Assembly (NCBI RefSeq): GCF_003993775.1
Contig: NZ_RJRZ01000002.1
Coordinates: forward strand, 1-64,000
Source of the DNA: Frigidibacter oleivorans
GTDB taxonomy: Bacteria; Pseudomonadota; Alphaproteobacteria; Rhodobacterales; Rhodobacteraceae
Direction of reading: 5' to 3'
DNA: 64,000 bases
Part shown: positions 44,738-55,635 of the stretch, one piece after another
Layout: each line of letters starts with the position of its first letter
Position numbering within the stretch: the first letter of the stretch is position 1
Translations under genes and position numbers: made by a program
The notes under the pieces: model-generated
Told to the model about the DNA's origin: nothing
Database searches by the model: none
The model's input: the letters and a program-made list of their open reading frames with translations, nothing else

Positions 44738-45539
44738 CGACCCCGGGCGCGACCTGCAATTGCTGCTGGACGCGGCCGAGGCGGCGGGCCGGCTGGCGAT
44801 GACCTATTGGCGGCTGTCGCCCGAGGCCTGGGAAAAGGCGGGGGGCGCCGGGCCGGTGACGGTGGCGGACCTAGCGGTGGACCGGATGCTGCGGGCCGAC
44901 CTGCGCGCCGCCCGGCCGGATTACGGCTGGCTGTCGGAAGAGACGGAGGACGATCCCGCCGCGCGGCTCGCGGCAGAGCGGCTGTTCATCGTGGACCCCA
45001 TCGACGGCACCCGCGCCTTCATCGCGGGGGAGGACGGCTTTGCCGTGGCGCTGGCCACGGTCGAGGCGGGGGCGGTGACGGCGGCGGTGATCCACCTGCC
45101 GGCGCGGGGCGAAACCTATGCCGCGGCGGCGGGCGGGCCGGCCACGCTGAACGGCGCGCCCATTGCCGCCTCGGCCGCGGAACATCCCGAAGGCGCGCGG
45201 CTGCTGGCGCCGCATCAGGCGCTGGACCCGGTGCATTGGCGCGGCGGCGCGGCCCCGGGATTTCGCCGCAGCTTTCGCCCGGCACTGGCCTGGCGGCTGG
45301 CGCTGATGGCCGGGGGCCGGCATGACGCGGTGCTGTCCTTCCGGCCGATCTGGGAATGGGACATGGCGGCGGGCGACCTGATCGCCCGCGCCGCCGGTGC
45401 CACGGTGACGGACAGGCTAGGCCTTGTGCATCGCTACAACAGCCCCGGCGCGCGGGCGCAGGGGCTGGTGGCCGCGGCGCCGCGGCTGCATGCCGAACTG
45501 ATGGACCGGCTGGTGCCGGTGACCGAACTGCCTGGCTGA
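44724..45539 (+). CDS. Inositol-monophosphatase-family phosphatase (CysQ-like)
   Basis: A 271-residue Mg-dependent phosphatase. The metal motifs SEETEDD near 72, DPIDGTRAFIAG near 93 and WEWDMAAGDLIARAAG near 211 are all present. The family includes CysQ (3'-phosphoadenosine 5'-phosphate nucleotidase) and inositol monophosphatase; CysQ is more likely by context in this order, yet the substrate is not certain. A TTG is the only start that keeps the whole domain and it overlaps pmbA by 14 bases. Confidence 0.85.
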   Translation: MPAPDDPGRDLQLLLDAAEAAGRLAMTYWRLSPEAWEKAGGAGPVTVADLAVDRMLRADLRAARPDYGWLSEETEDDPAARLAAERLFIVDPIDGTRAFIAGEDGFAVALATVEAGAVTAAVIHLPARGETYAAAAGGPATLNGAPIAASAAEHPEGARLLAPHQALDPVHWRGGAAPGFRRSFRPALAWRLALMAGGRHDAVLSFRPIWEWDMAAGDLIARAAGATVTDRLGLVHRYNSPGARAQGLVAAAPRLHAELMDRLVPVTELPG

Positions 45540-45617
45540 CCCCTGCGGCGGAAGTCCGCTTGAGGGTGCGGGGGGGCTTGTGTAGCTTGGCCGCAATCGC
45601 AGTCGATGGAGCCCGCC

Positions 45618-45863
45618 ATGCCGCAACGCCTTCACCTCGTCTTCGGTGGCGAACTCGTCGCCTCGGACAAGACCGTCTTCCGGGACGTCAGCAAGATCCA
45701 TGTCGTCGGCATCTTCCCGGACTACGACAGCGCCTACCGCGCCTGGAAGTCCGAGGCGCAGCGCACGGTGGACGAGGCGCAGACCCGCTATTTCATCGCG
45801 CATCTGCACCGGCTGCGCGACGAGACGACGGCGGCCGGCCCGACCGAGGAACTGGGCGCCTGA
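45618..45863 (+). CDS. DUF4170 protein
   Basis: An 81-residue cytosolic protein. RLHLVFGGEL, the central VVGIFPDYDSAYRAWKSEAQRTVD and YFIAHLHRL define DUF4170, a family of unknown function that lies before the Kdo-transferase gene in many Rhodobacterales. GGAG sits 8 bases before the ATG used, inside a longer in-frame reading. Confidence 0.85.
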   Translation: MPQRLHLVFGGELVASDKTVFRDVSKIHVVGIFPDYDSAYRAWKSEAQRTVDEAQTRYFIAHLHRLRDETTAAGPTEELGA

Positions 45864-45923
45864 GGCAGGACGCCTGACACTGGCTGCCCCGCACCAGCCC
45901 GACCGGGATCGGATCCAACGGCC

Positions 45924-47144
45924 ATGAAACGCTCGTTCGCCCTGTGGCTGGCGCTGCTGGCGGCCCGTGGCGACGGGCCGGGTCCGACGGGCATGACCCC
46001 GCCTCCGGGCGATGGTCCCCTGATCTGGCTGAACCCCGATGCCACCACGCCGCCCGCGGGCATCGCCCAGCTGGCGCAGCGGTTGCGCCGCGGCCATCCC
46101 GCGCTGCGCTTCGTCGTGACCACCGATGCGCCGGCGGCGGACGGCTTCCCGCGCGGAACGCTGCTGCTGCCCTCCCTGCCCGACCGGCTGGTGCCGCTGC
46201 GCCGCTTCCTCGACACGATGCGCCCCGATGTGGCGGTTCTGGCCGGGGCGGCGCTGCCGGCCGCGCTGATCCATGAAACCCACGCGCGGGGGGTGCCGCT
46301 GATCCTGGCCGATGCGCGGTTCACGCTGGCCGACTGGCGGCGCTGGCGCTGGCGATCCGGGCTGGCGACGGCGCTGCTGTCGCGTTGCGCCGCGATCCTG
46401 GCACAGGACGCCGACAGCGACCGGCGGCTGCGCCGGCTGGGGGGACAGAACCTGCCGATCGAGGTGACGGGGCCCATCGACGAAACCTCGGACCCGCTGC
46501 CCTGCAACGAGGCGGAACGCGAGGCGCTGGCCGCGCTGCTGAAGTCGCGGCCCGTCTGGCTGGCCGCCGCCTGCCGCCCCGAGGATGAGGAGGCGGTGCT
46601 GGCCGCCCATGCCCGCGCCATCCAGCTGGCGCACCGGATGCTGCTGATCCTCGCCCCCGCGGCGCCCGAAGACGGGCCGCGGCTGGCCAACCGCATCGCC
46701 GCCGATGGCTGGGAGGTGGCGCTGCGGTCGCGCGAGGAGGAGCCGGAGGAACAGGTGCAGGTCTTCATTGCCGATACCGAGGGCGAGATGGGGCTGTGGT
46801 ACCGGCTCGCCCCCGTCACCTTCATGGGCGGCACGCTGCACCCCACCACCTGCGGCCGCAGCCCGTTCGAGCCGGCGGCGCTCGGCTCTGCCATCCTCTA
46901 TGGCCCGCAGGAGGCGCCGCAAGAGGCCGCCTATGCGCGGCTGGCGGGCGCAAAGGCGGCGCGCCGGGTCTCGGGCGAGGCGGAACTGGCCGAGGCGCTG
47001 GTGGACCTGATCGCCGCCGACAAGGCCGCGACGCTGGCCCATAACGCCTGGGTCGTGACCTCGGGCGGGGCGGGCGCGGCGGAGGCCGCGGCCCGGCATA
47101 TCCTCGCCGCGCTCGACCGCAAAACCGCACGGGGGGCGGCCTGA
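45924..47144 (+). CDS. WaaA/KdtA-like 3-deoxy-D-manno-octulosonate transferase, divergent N-terminal half
   Basis: A 406-residue GT-B protein of the Kdo-transferase family. The C-terminal donor half is well kept: [25 protein letters not shown] and [16 protein letters not shown]. The N-terminal acceptor half is not: the usual Glu-containing catalytic segment and the ETELWPN motif are absent, the latter read here as [11 protein letters not shown]. It may be an inactive or re-purposed paralogue with a second true waaA elsewhere. One hydrophobic N-terminal segment could anchor it. Its last base is the first of the lpxK ATG. Confidence 0.78.
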   Translation: MKRSFALWLALLAARGDGPGPTGMTPPPGDGPLIWLNPDATTPPAGIAQLAQRLRRGHPALRFVVTTDAPAADGFPRGTLLLPSLPDRLVPLRRFLDTMRPDVAVLAGAALPAALIHETHARGVPLILADARFTLADWRRWRWRSGLATALLSRCAAILAQDADSDRRLRRLGGQNLPIEVTGPIDETSDPLPCNEAEREALAALLKSRPVWLAAACRPEDEEAVLAAHARAIQLAHRMLLILAPAAPEDGPRLANRIAADGWEVALRSREEEPEEQVQVFIADTEGEMGLWYRLAPVTFMGGTLHPTTCGRSPFEPAALGSAILYGPQEAPQEAAYARLAGAKAARRVSGEAELAEALVDLIAADKAATLAHNAWVVTSGGAGAAEAAARHILAALDRKTARGAA

Positions 47145-48136
47145 TGCGCGCCCCCGGCTTCTGGTTCACCGCGCCCGAGGCGCCGGCCTGGCAGGCGCGG
47201 CTGCTGGCGCCGCTCGGCCGGGCCTATGCCCGCGCCACCGCCCGGCGGCTGGCGCAGGGGCCGGGCGTTCAGCCGGGCGTGCCGGTGATCTGCGTGGGCA
47301 ACCTCAATGCCGGCGGCACCGGCAAGACGCCCACGGTGATCGCGCTGGCCGGGCGGCTGGCGGAACGCGGCGTGCAGGTGCATGTGGTCAGCCGGGGGCA
47401 CGGGGGGCGGCTGGACGGTCCCCTCCGCGTCGACGAACGCCGCCACCGCGCGGCCGAGGTGGGGGACGAGCCGCTGCTGCTGGCGGCCTTCCTGCCGGTC
47501 TGGGTGGCGAAGGACCGCGCCGCCGGGGCGGCGGCCGCCGTCGCCGGAGGGGCGCGGGCGATCCTGCTGGATGACGGGTTCCAGAACCCAAGCGTCGCCA
47601 AGGACCTGTCGCTGGTCGTCGTCGATGCGGCGCAGGGCTTCGGCAACGCGCGCTGCCTGCCGGCGGGGCCGCTGCGCGAGCCGGTGGACACGGGGCTGGC
47701 GCGGGCCGACCTGCTGCTGTCGATCGGGGGCGCGGCGGCGCAGGCCGGCTTTGCCGCCCGCTGGGGGGGACGGCTGGGCCTGCCGCATCTGACCGGGCAG
47801 TTGCAGCCTCTGCAGACGGGGATGGACTGGCAGGGGCTGCGGGTGCTGGCCTTCGCCGGCATCGGCCAGCCGGAGAAATTCTTCGCCACCCTGCGCGCGC
47901 TTGGCGCCGATCTCGCCCGGGCGGAACCGCTGGCGGATCACCAGCCCTTCGACCACCGGCTGCTGACCCGGCTGGAGACCGAGGCGCGGCGGCTGAACGC
48001 ACAGCTTGTCACCACCGAAAAGGATGCGGCCCGCCTGCCCGCCGCGTTCCGGCCGAAGGTGCTGACCCTGCCGGTGCGGCTGGTGCTGGACGACTGGGGC
48101 CCGCTCGACGCCGCGCTGGACCGGATCGGGCTTTAG
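47144..48136 (+). CDS. lpxK: Tetraacyldisaccharide 4'-kinase
   Basis: A 330-residue LpxK that phosphorylates the lipid A precursor at the inner membrane. The Walker-A-type loop [19 protein letters not shown] begins near residue 48; [25 protein letters not shown] and the late [10 protein letters not shown] are the family set. Length is normal. It is translationally linked to the gene before it and its stop overlaps the convergent CoA-transferase stop by 4 bases. Confidence 0.94.
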   Translation: MRAPGFWFTAPEAPAWQARLLAPLGRAYARATARRLAQGPGVQPGVPVICVGNLNAGGTGKTPTVIALAGRLAERGVQVHVVSRGHGGRLDGPLRVDERRHRAAEVGDEPLLLAAFLPVWVAKDRAAGAAAAVAGGARAILLDDGFQNPSVAKDLSLVVVDAAQGFGNARCLPAGPLREPVDTGLARADLLLSIGGAAAQAGFAARWGGRLGLPHLTGQLQPLQTGMDWQGLRVLAFAGIGQPEKFFATLRALGADLARAEPLADHQPFDHRLLTRLETEARRLNAQLVTTEKDAARLPAAFRPKVLTLPVRLVLDDWGPLDAALDRIGL

Positions 48137-49278
48137 CGCACCCGGTCCCGCAGCACCGCGCGCACCGCGGCATCGTCCGCCCCCAGCCGCGGCGAGGCGC
48201 GGTCGAGCGCCAGATCCGCATCGGAAAACCGGATCGGCGTGCGCAGGCCGGGCACACCCTCGGGCGCGATCTTCATCCCGCGCGCCAGGATCTGCGGATC
48301 GGCGAAGACCTCTGCCATGTCGTTGATCGGGCCGGCGGGCACGCCCTCCGCCTCGCACCCCGCCAGCAGGTCGGCCTTGGACCAGCCGCGCGTCACGGCC
48401 GCAATCGCCTCGGTCAGCGCGGCGCGGTTGGCGATGCGGTCGGCATTGGTCCGGTAGGCCGGCGCCTCGGCCAGACCGGGCAGGCCCAGCAGGCGGCAGA
48501 GCCGCGCGAACTGCCCGTCATTGCCCACGGCGAGGATCAGGTGCCCGTCCGCGCAGGGAAAGACCGCATAGGGCACGAGGTTGGGATGCGCATTGCCCAG
48601 CCGTCCCGGCGCAATGCCGGTGGCCAGATAGTTCATCGCCTGATTGGCGGTCATCGCCGCGGCCACGTCGAACAGCGCCATGTCTACCCTCTGCCCGCGC
48701 CCGGTCGCCTGCCGCTGGTGGAGCGCGGCGAGGATGCCGGTCGCGGCATAGACGCCGGTGAAGAGGTCCACCACCGCCACGCCGATCTTCTGCGGCTGGC
48801 CCTCGGGCTCGCCGGTGATGCTCATCAGGCCCGACATGCCCTGGATGATGTAGTCGTATCCCGCGCGCTGCGCATAGGGCCCGTCCTGCCCGAAACCGGT
48901 GATCGAGCAATAGACCAGCCGGGGGTTCGCGGCGGCGAGGCTGTCCCAGTCCAGCCCGAACCGGCCCAGACCGCCGACCTTGAAATTCTCGATCACCACA
49001 TCGGCATCGGCGATCAGCGCCCGCACCATCGCCAGATCGTCCGCGTCGCGGAAATCGGCGATGACCGACCGCTTGCCGCGGTTGGTGGCGTGGAAATAGG
49101 CGGCGCTGCGTTCGCCGTCATGGTCGAGGAAGGGCGGGCCCCAGCGGCGGGTATCGTCGCCCTCCGGCGCCTCGACCTTGATGACCTCGGCCCCCAGATC
49201 GGCAAGGATCTGGCCGGCCCAGGGACCGGCCAGGATCCGCGCCAGTTCGACGACCTTCAGCCCGGCCAGCGGCTGCAT
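48133..49278 (-). CDS. CaiB/BaiF family CoA-transferase
   Basis: A 381-residue class III CoA-transferase, which moves CoA between carboxylic acids through a bound anhydride. [19 protein letters not shown] opens it, [11 protein letters not shown] follows, and the catalytic Asp is D171 in [17 protein letters not shown]. Formyl-CoA and succinyl-CoA types are both possible. The last base of the upstream DsbA stop is its first, so the pair is probably co-transcribed. Confidence 0.9.
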   Translation of the reverse strand: MQPLAGLKVVELARILAGPWAGQILADLGAEVIKVEAPEGDDTRRWGPPFLDHDGERSAAYFHATNRGKRSVIADFRDADDLAMVRALIADADVVIENFKVGGLGRFGLDWDSLAAANPRLVYCSITGFGQDGPYAQRAGYDYIIQGMSGLMSITGEPEGQPQKIGVAVVDLFTGVYAATGILAALHQRQATGRGQRVDMALFDVAAAMTANQAMNYLATGIAPGRLGNAHPNLVPYAVFPCADGHLILAVGNDGQFARLCRLLGLPGLAEAPAYRTNADRIANRAALTEAIAAVTRGWSKADLLAGCEAEGVPAGPINDMAEVFADPQILARGMKIAPEGVPGLRTPIRFSDADLALDRASPRLGADDAAVRAVLRDRVR

Positions 49279-49922
49279 CAGCCGGCGAGTTCCGCGTCGA
49301 GAAGCGTCGACAGCTCCTCGTAGCTCATGTTCTGGTGCTTGGTGCCGTTGATGAACAGCGTGGGCGTGGCGTTCACCCCGTCATCGGTGGCGTTCTTCTG
49401 GTAGGTGGCGACCATCGACTGCGCCATCGCCTGATCGTTCAGGCAGGCGTCCAGCTGCTCGGGCGACAGGCCGGCAGTCGCGCCGATGCGCCGCAGGTTC
49501 GCGCCGATCGTCGCATCCTGCCCGTCGCCCAGCCATTCGCGCTGGCGGTCGAACAGCATGTCGGCCACGCCGTAATAGCGCGCCTCTCCCGCGCATTGCG
49601 CGACCATGCCGGCCCAGAGACCGTATTTGTCGAAATAGACCTCGCGCAGGATGAACTTCACCTTGCCGGTGTCGATGTAATTTTCCTTCAGCTGCGGATA
49701 GACCGTCGCGTGGAAATTGGCGCAATGCGGGCAGGTGAAGCTCGCATATTCCATCAGCGTCACCGGCGCGTCGGCGCTGCCCTGCACGAAGTCGGGGCGG
49801 ATCTCGGCGGTGGCGTCCTGCGCGAATGCCGCGCCCGTGCGGCTGCCGCCGTCCAGGCCCAGGAGCGCACCGCCGGCGACGAGCCCGCCCGAGGCGGCGA
49901 TGAGGAAATTGCGACGCTTCAT
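49278..49922 (-). CDS. DsbA-family thiol:disulfide oxidoreductase, Tat-type signal
   Basis: A 214-residue periplasmic thioredoxin-fold protein. The active site is C64-P-H-C67 in SFTCPHCANF and the cis-proline loop is ATPTLFING. The N-terminus, MKRRNFLIAASGG, has an RRxFL pattern that fits a Tat signal and would mean export after folding. The DUF721 gene ends 4 bases before it, an arrangement common in alphaproteobacteria. No dsbB partner is visible. Confidence 0.88.
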   Translation of the reverse strand: MKRRNFLIAASGGLVAGGALLGLDGGSRTGAAFAQDATAEIRPDFVQGSADAPVTLMEYASFTCPHCANFHATVYPQLKENYIDTGKVKFILREVYFDKYGLWAGMVAQCAGEARYYGVADMLFDRQREWLGDGQDATIGANLRRIGATAGLSPEQLDACLNDQAMAQSMVATYQKNATDDGVNATPTLFINGTKHQNMSYEELSTLLDAELAG

Positions 49923-49926
49923 GAGT

Positions 49927-50514
49927 TCAGCCTTTCTTCTTCGGGTCCGCCCCTTCGGGGCCGGGACGGGAAAGCACATTCTGCGCCAGCCGTTCAAGGG
50001 CGGCGCGAAGGTCGGGATCGCCCACGCCCTCGGCCCGGCGCGCGGCCTCGGGGCCGACGGGCGGCGGGGTCCGGGGGGCGGGCGGCGCCGGGTCGAAGGC
50101 GGCCTGCCCCTCGGCAAAGCCGGTGGGCGCGGTCTGGGTCAGCACGATGCGCGACACGGCGTTGTAGCCATAGCAGGCGTTCACCTTGCGGCGCAGCTCG
50201 GGCAGGCACATCTGCAGCATCGGCCCGGCGGTGCCGCTGGTCAGCAGCGTCAGCGTCGCGCCCAGCCCGTCGCGGCCATAGCCGATGCGGACCGGCCGCG
50301 CCACCGCCGCCACCTCGGGGCCGGCGACCTCGGCCCAATGGGTCAGCAGCCGGGTGACGGCAAAGCCGCGTTCCTCGCCGGCGCTGCGGATCGTGTCGCG
50401 CAGGAAGGCATGGGCAGGGGCAAAGCCGCGCGGTCCGCCACCCCGGCGCGGGGCACGGGCCGGCCGCGCCCTGCCGGCGCCGGATTCGTCCGCTGCGGGG
50501 TATTCGTCGCTCAT
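49927..50514 (-). CDS. DUF721 (DciA-like) protein
   Basis: A 195-residue protein whose central ~100 residues form the DUF721/DciA domain: HWAEVAGPEVAAVARPVRIG and LLTSGTAGPMLQMCLPELRRKVN. DciA is the ancestral loader or helper of the DnaB helicase in bacteria without DnaC; sequence shows the domain but not that role. Basic and proline-rich tails flank it. It diverges from mutY with about 108 bases between. Confidence 0.82.
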   Translation of the reverse strand: MSDEYPAADESGAGRARPARAPRRGGGPRGFAPAHAFLRDTIRSAGEERGFAVTRLLTHWAEVAGPEVAAVARPVRIGYGRDGLGATLTLLTSGTAGPMLQMCLPELRRKVNACYGYNAVSRIVLTQTAPTGFAEGQAAFDPAPPAPRTPPPVGPEAARRAEGVGDPDLRAALERLAQNVLSRPGPEGADPKKKG

Positions 50515-50622
50515 CGGCTGGCCCCGTCCCTACTGGCCTTGTCCCGTTTCGCGGCTATCTTAGGCGGCGCCGGCGGCTGCGCCAGCGGAATGGGACGCCG
50601 GCGGGCGCGGGGGCCATAAAGA

Positions 50623-51690
50623 ATGCGTGACGCGGCCGTAACCCGGCATGGACCCGAGGGCGCCATCGCCGCAGCGCTCCTGCACTGGTACGACCGTCAT
50701 GCCCGCACGATGCCCTGGCGGACCGGCCCGGCCGAGCGGCGGGCGGGAACCCGCCCCGACCCCTATCGCGTCTGGCTGTCCGAGGTGATGCTGCAGCAGA
50801 CGACGGTGGCCGCGGTGCGCGCCTATTTCCACCGCTTCACGGCCCGCTGGCCGACGGTGGCCGACCTCGCCGCCGCGCCGGATGCCGAGGTGATGGCGGA
50901 ATGGGCGGGCCTCGGCTACTACGCCCGCGCCCGCAACCTGCTGGCCTGCGCCCGGGCGGTGGCGGCGGATCACGGCGGGCAGTTCCCGGACAGCCGCGAC
51001 GGGCTGCTGGCCCTGCCCGGGATCGGCCCCTATACCGCCGCCGCCATTGCCGCCATCGCCTTCGACGAACCGGCGACCGTCGTCGACGGCAATGTGGAAC
51101 GGGTGGTGTCGCGGCTCTTCGCGGTGGAAGAGCCGCTGCCGGGGGCGAAGCCGCGGCTGGCGGCGCTGGCGGCGACGCTGACGCCCGCGGACCGCCCCGG
51201 CGATTTCGCGCAAGGCATGATGGACCTCGGCGCCACGATCTGCACCCCGCGCAAGCCCGCCTGCGGCATCTGCCCGCTGATGGACCCCTGCGCCGCGCGG
51301 GCCGCCGGCATCGCCGCGCTGCTGCCGCGCAGGCAGCCCAAGGCGGCGAAGCCCGAACGGCGCGGCTTCGCCTATGTCGGGCGGCGGGCGGATGGGGCGG
51401 TGCTGCTGGAAACCCGGCCGCCGCGCGGGTTGCTGGGGGGGATGCCGGGCTTTCCCGGATCGGACTGGACCGAGGCGCCCGAACCCGCGCCCCCCGCCGC
51501 CGCCGACTGGCGCGAGGCGGGCAGCGTGCGCCACACCTTCACCCATTTCCACCTGACGCTGACGGTGCTAGCCGCGACCCTGCCGCCGGGCGCCAATCCC
51601 GATCGCGGCAGCTTCGTCGCGGCAACCGATTTCCGCCCCGCCGCGCTGCCCACGCTGATGCGCAAGGTCTGGGCCGCTGCGTCAGGCTGA
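50623..51690 (+). CDS. mutY: A/G-specific adenine glycosylase
   Basis: A 355-residue MutY that removes adenine opposite 8-oxoguanine. E54 in WLSEVMLQQT and D155 in VVDGNVERV are the catalytic pair; the 4Fe-4S ligands are C207, C214, C217 and C223 in the C-x6-C-x2-C-x5-C spacing. The C-terminal ~120 residues are the NUDIX-like reader domain ending with the FTHFHLTLTV segment. Start is a little uncertain. Confidence 0.95.
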   Translation: MRDAAVTRHGPEGAIAAALLHWYDRHARTMPWRTGPAERRAGTRPDPYRVWLSEVMLQQTTVAAVRAYFHRFTARWPTVADLAAAPDAEVMAEWAGLGYYARARNLLACARAVAADHGGQFPDSRDGLLALPGIGPYTAAAIAAIAFDEPATVVDGNVERVVSRLFAVEEPLPGAKPRLAALAATLTPADRPGDFAQGMMDLGATICTPRKPACGICPLMDPCAARAAGIAALLPRRQPKAAKPERRGFAYVGRRADGAVLLETRPPRGLLGGMPGFPGSDWTEAPEPAPPAAADWREAGSVRHTFTHFHLTLTVLAATLPPGANPDRGSFVAATDFRPAALPTLMRKVWAAASG

Positions 51691-51805
51691 CGCTGGCCCC
51701 CGGCTTTCACGCCCGCGCCTCTTTTCCGCCGGCTTCTCGTCGGCATAAATATCCCGCGGGGGTCCGGGGGCGCGAAGCCCCCGGCGCCGCCACAGGAGAG
51801 CGACC

Positions 51806-52945
51806 TTGACCGACAAGACCCGCCCCCGCCTGACGGACGCGCTGCCCTTCTGGCTGTCGCTGCTGACCCTGCCGCTGCTGGCGGTGGGCGCGGTGCGGGG
51901 CGGCTGGACGGTGGCGCTCTTGCCGCTTTACGGCTGGGCGCTGATCTCGATCCTCGACCGGCTGATCGGGCAGAACGAGGCCAATCCCGATCCCGACACG
52001 CCCGAGGCGGAACTGTTCTGGTACCGGCTGATCACGCTCGTGTGGCCGCCGCTGCAGCTGGCGGCGATCTTCGGCACCATCGCCTTCGTCACCCGAACCG
52101 GTCATCTGGGGCTGGCGGAACAGCTGGGGCTGTTCTTCGGGATGGGCGTGATCTCGGGCACGGTCGGCATCGTCTATGCCCACGAGCTGCTGCACCAGAA
52201 GAACCGGCTGGAACGGACGCTGGGCGACCTGCTGCTGGCCAGCGTCCTTTACAGCCATTTCCGCAGCGAACATCTGCTGGTGCATCACCGCCATGTCGGC
52301 ACCCCGCGCGATGCGGTGACCGCGCGCTACAACGAGGGCTTCCACCGGTTCCTGTGGCGGGTGCTGCGCGACTGCCCGCGCTCGGCCTGGCGGGCCGAGG
52401 TGCAGATGCTGGCGCGGGCGGGGCGCGGGCGCTTCGATGCCCGGAACCCGTTCTGGCGCTATGCGGCGCTGCAGGCGGCGATGCTGGCCACGGCGCTGGC
52501 GGTCGGCGGCTGGCAGGGGCTGGGGCTGTTCCTGTTCCAGGCGGCCAGCGCGGTCTGGCAGCTGGAGCTGACCAATTACATCGAACATTACGGCCTGACC
52601 CGCCGCCATCTGGGCGAGGGCCGCTATGAACATGTCCTGCCGCGGCACAGCTGGAACGCGGCGCAGACGGCGTCGAACTGGCTGCTGATCAACCTGCAGC
52701 GCCATTCGGACCACCATTTCAAGCCCGACCGCCGCTTCCCGCTGCTGCAGACCTATGCCGAGGAAGAGGCGCCGCAACTGCCGCTCGGCTATCCGGCGAT
52801 GGCGGCGCTGGCGATGGTGCCGCCCGCATGGCGGCGGGTGATGAACCCGCGCGTCCGGGCCTGGCGGCGGCGGTTCTATCCCGACGTGACCGACTGGCAG
52901 CCCTACAACCGGGGCAGCAACCCCCTGCCGCGCGGCGCGGCCTGA
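51806..52945 (+). CDS. alkB: AlkB-type membrane di-iron alkane hydroxylase
   Basis: A 379-residue integral-membrane fatty-acid-desaturase-type enzyme. The eight-His set is complete: H126 and H130 (HELLH), H156, H160, H161 and H163 (HLLVHHRH), H261 (NYIEHYG) and H300, H303, H304 (HSDHH). NYIEHYGL is diagnostic of AlkB over desaturases. Several transmembrane spans precede and separate the boxes. It oxidises n-alkanes to alcohols with rubredoxin as electron donor; no rubredoxin gene is nearby. TTG start after AGGAG. Confidence 0.9.
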   Translation: MTDKTRPRLTDALPFWLSLLTLPLLAVGAVRGGWTVALLPLYGWALISILDRLIGQNEANPDPDTPEAELFWYRLITLVWPPLQLAAIFGTIAFVTRTGHLGLAEQLGLFFGMGVISGTVGIVYAHELLHQKNRLERTLGDLLLASVLYSHFRSEHLLVHHRHVGTPRDAVTARYNEGFHRFLWRVLRDCPRSAWRAEVQMLARAGRGRFDARNPFWRYAALQAAMLATALAVGGWQGLGLFLFQAASAVWQLELTNYIEHYGLTRRHLGEGRYEHVLPRHSWNAAQTASNWLLINLQRHSDHHFKPDRRFPLLQTYAEEEAPQLPLGYPAMAALAMVPPAWRRVMNPRVRAWRRRFYPDVTDWQPYNRGSNPLPRGAA

Positions 52946-52952
52946 CGCCATG

Positions 52953-52974
52953 AAAAACCCCCGCCGGCGCGGGG
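52953..52974 (-). terminator. Intrinsic terminator of ccrM
   Basis: On the minus strand CCCCGC and GCGGGG pair around GCCG and are followed by GTTTTT, about 70 bases after the ccrM stop. It also sits 8 bases past the convergent alkB stop. Confidence 0.65.
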
Positions 52975-53046
52975 CGCGCGGCGGGGCAGGTCGTGCCGGG
53001 CGCCCGTCGGGGCGGCACCGGCACCGGCGTTCGCAAAGGGGGTGGC

Positions 53047-54256
<1,210 letters not shown>

Positions 54257-54258
<2 letters not shown>

Positions 54259-54904
54259 AGGGGGTTATGGAAAGTTCTTGATACAATATGTTGTGAACCG
54301 GCCGGAACGAACGCCTATGGTGAGGGGTCGGCCCGAGATTTAGCAGCGCGTCCAGATGTTCGCGTGTGGCGTAGCCGGCGTTGCGATCCCAGCCATAGCC
54401 CGGATGCTGTTGCGCCAAACCCACCATGATCCGGTCGCGCGCCACCTTGGCGATGATCGAGGCGGCGGCGATGGACAGGCAGATCGCGTCGCCCCGGACC
54501 ACGGCCTGCGCGCCGCAGCCAAGATCGCGCGGGATCATGTTGCCGTCGATCAGCACATGGTCGGCCGCCACTGGCAGGGCGGCGATGGCGCGGCACATCG
54601 CCAGATGGCTGGCGCGCAGGATGTTCAGGCTGTCGATCTCGTCCACGCTGGCATGGGCGACGGCGCAATGGGCGACCGCCTCGATCTCTGCGGCCAGCCG
54701 TTCGCGCGCGGCGGCGGTCAGGGCCTTGCTGTCGCGCAGCCCCGGCGGGATCCGCCCGGGCACCAGCACCACGGCGGCGGCGGTGACCGGCCCGCAGAGC
54801 GGCCCGCGCCCCACCTCGTCGACGCCGGCCACGCAGATCATCCCGCGGGCGAGCGCCGCCTCTTCATGGGTGAAGTCGGGAAGGATCGGGGCATCGGTCG
54901 TCAT
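54257..54904 (-). CDS. rnhB: Ribonuclease HII
   Basis: A 215-residue RNase HII (E. coli 198) that removes ribonucleotides from [20 protein letters not shown] holds the DEDD Asp-Glu pair and the GRG loop; [21 protein letters not shown] and [13 protein letters not shown] give the rest of the active site. An ATG six codons earlier is open but the one chosen has AGGGG just before it. In many Rhodobacterales rnhB precedes ccrM, as here. Confidence 0.93.
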
Positions 54905-54951
54905 GTCCCCTGCAAAGCCCATCGGGCGGCGGGGATCAAGCCGGGGAATGC

Positions 54952-54977
54952 AGAAGGGGCGGGAATGATCCCGCCCC
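54952..54977 (-). terminator. Hairpin after the acidic secreted-protein gene
   Basis: GGGGCGGGA and TCCCGCCCC make a perfect 9-bp stem with an ATGA loop, followed on the minus strand by a short TTCT. It lies about 80 bases after the stop of the upstream gene and before rnhB, so it probably separates the two units. Confidence 0.5.
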
Positions 54978-55059
54978 CACCGCCTCTCGACCGCCCTTCT
55001 GCCGGGGCGGCCTCTGCCCGAGAGGTCGCGGCACCGGCGAACCGGCGCCGCTGCCGGGA

Positions 55060-55635
55060 TCAGCGTTCGACGATGCGGTAGCCGCGCCCCGCGAGGCAGG
55101 ACATCGAATGCACCGACTGCCGCCCGCGCGAGGTCCTCACCTCGGTTTCGCAGGACTCGGGCAGGCGGCTGCCGCGCGCGTTGCGGAAGCAGTCTTCGGA
55201 CACGAAGCCCGTCCAGCTGCCGTTGGTGCGGGCCTCGACCACGCAGCGTTCGGGGATCAGCTTGGCGCTGCTGACCTTCTGCGGCTGCTGATAGCCGTGG
55301 CCGCCGCGCGGCGGCTGGCCCCGGGACGGCTGGCCCCAGGCGGGTTGGCCGTGGGGTTGGCCCCAGTAACCCGGCGGATAGCCATAGCCCGAATGATAGC
55401 CGCCCCGCGGCGGGTCATAGCGGTCGTCCTTGCGGTCGTCGTCGTCATCGTCGTCGCGGTCCTTGTCCAGCTCGTGCGCCACGATGCCGATGGCGGCAAG
55501 CCCGAGGATCAGCGTCATCGCGTTCGGGCCCTGCCCCCAGTCGGTGGCGGCCTGCGCCGGGGCGACGGTGCCGAAGGCCATCGCGGCGGCGGCGGCGGTG
55601 GCGACAAGGCGGCTGGCGGGTCTGGTGAGGGTCAT
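55060..55635 (-). CDS. Secreted Asp-rich protein with two Cys-loop repeats, function unknown
   Basis: A 191-residue exported protein I do not recognise. A signal peptide ends near PAQA-A (residue 29); a hydrophobic stretch [19 protein letters not shown] follows, then seven Asp in a row in a charged stretch, and a Gly/Pro/Gln-rich linker with repeated WGQP-type units. The C-terminal domain has two 19-residue loops, each Cys to Cys with an E-x-R-T core, giving four cysteines and probably two disulfides. The Asp tract is coded by a near-repeat of GTC on the plus strand. AGGAAAGG precedes the ATG. Confidence 0.7.
   Translation of the reverse strand: MTLTRPASRLVATAAAAAMAFGTVAPAQAATDWGQGPNAMTLILGLAAIGIVAHELDKDRDDDDDDDRKDDRYDPPRGGYHSGYGYPPGYWGQPHGQPAWGQPSRGQPPRGGHGYQQPQKVSSAKLIPERCVVEARTNGSWTGFVSEDCFRNARGSRLPESCETEVRTSRGRQSVHSMSCLAGRGYRIVER

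Noticed and set aside
55425-55460. GTC-rich microsatellite
   Set aside because: It lies inside an open gene and codes for the Asp tract; not a separate repeat element.
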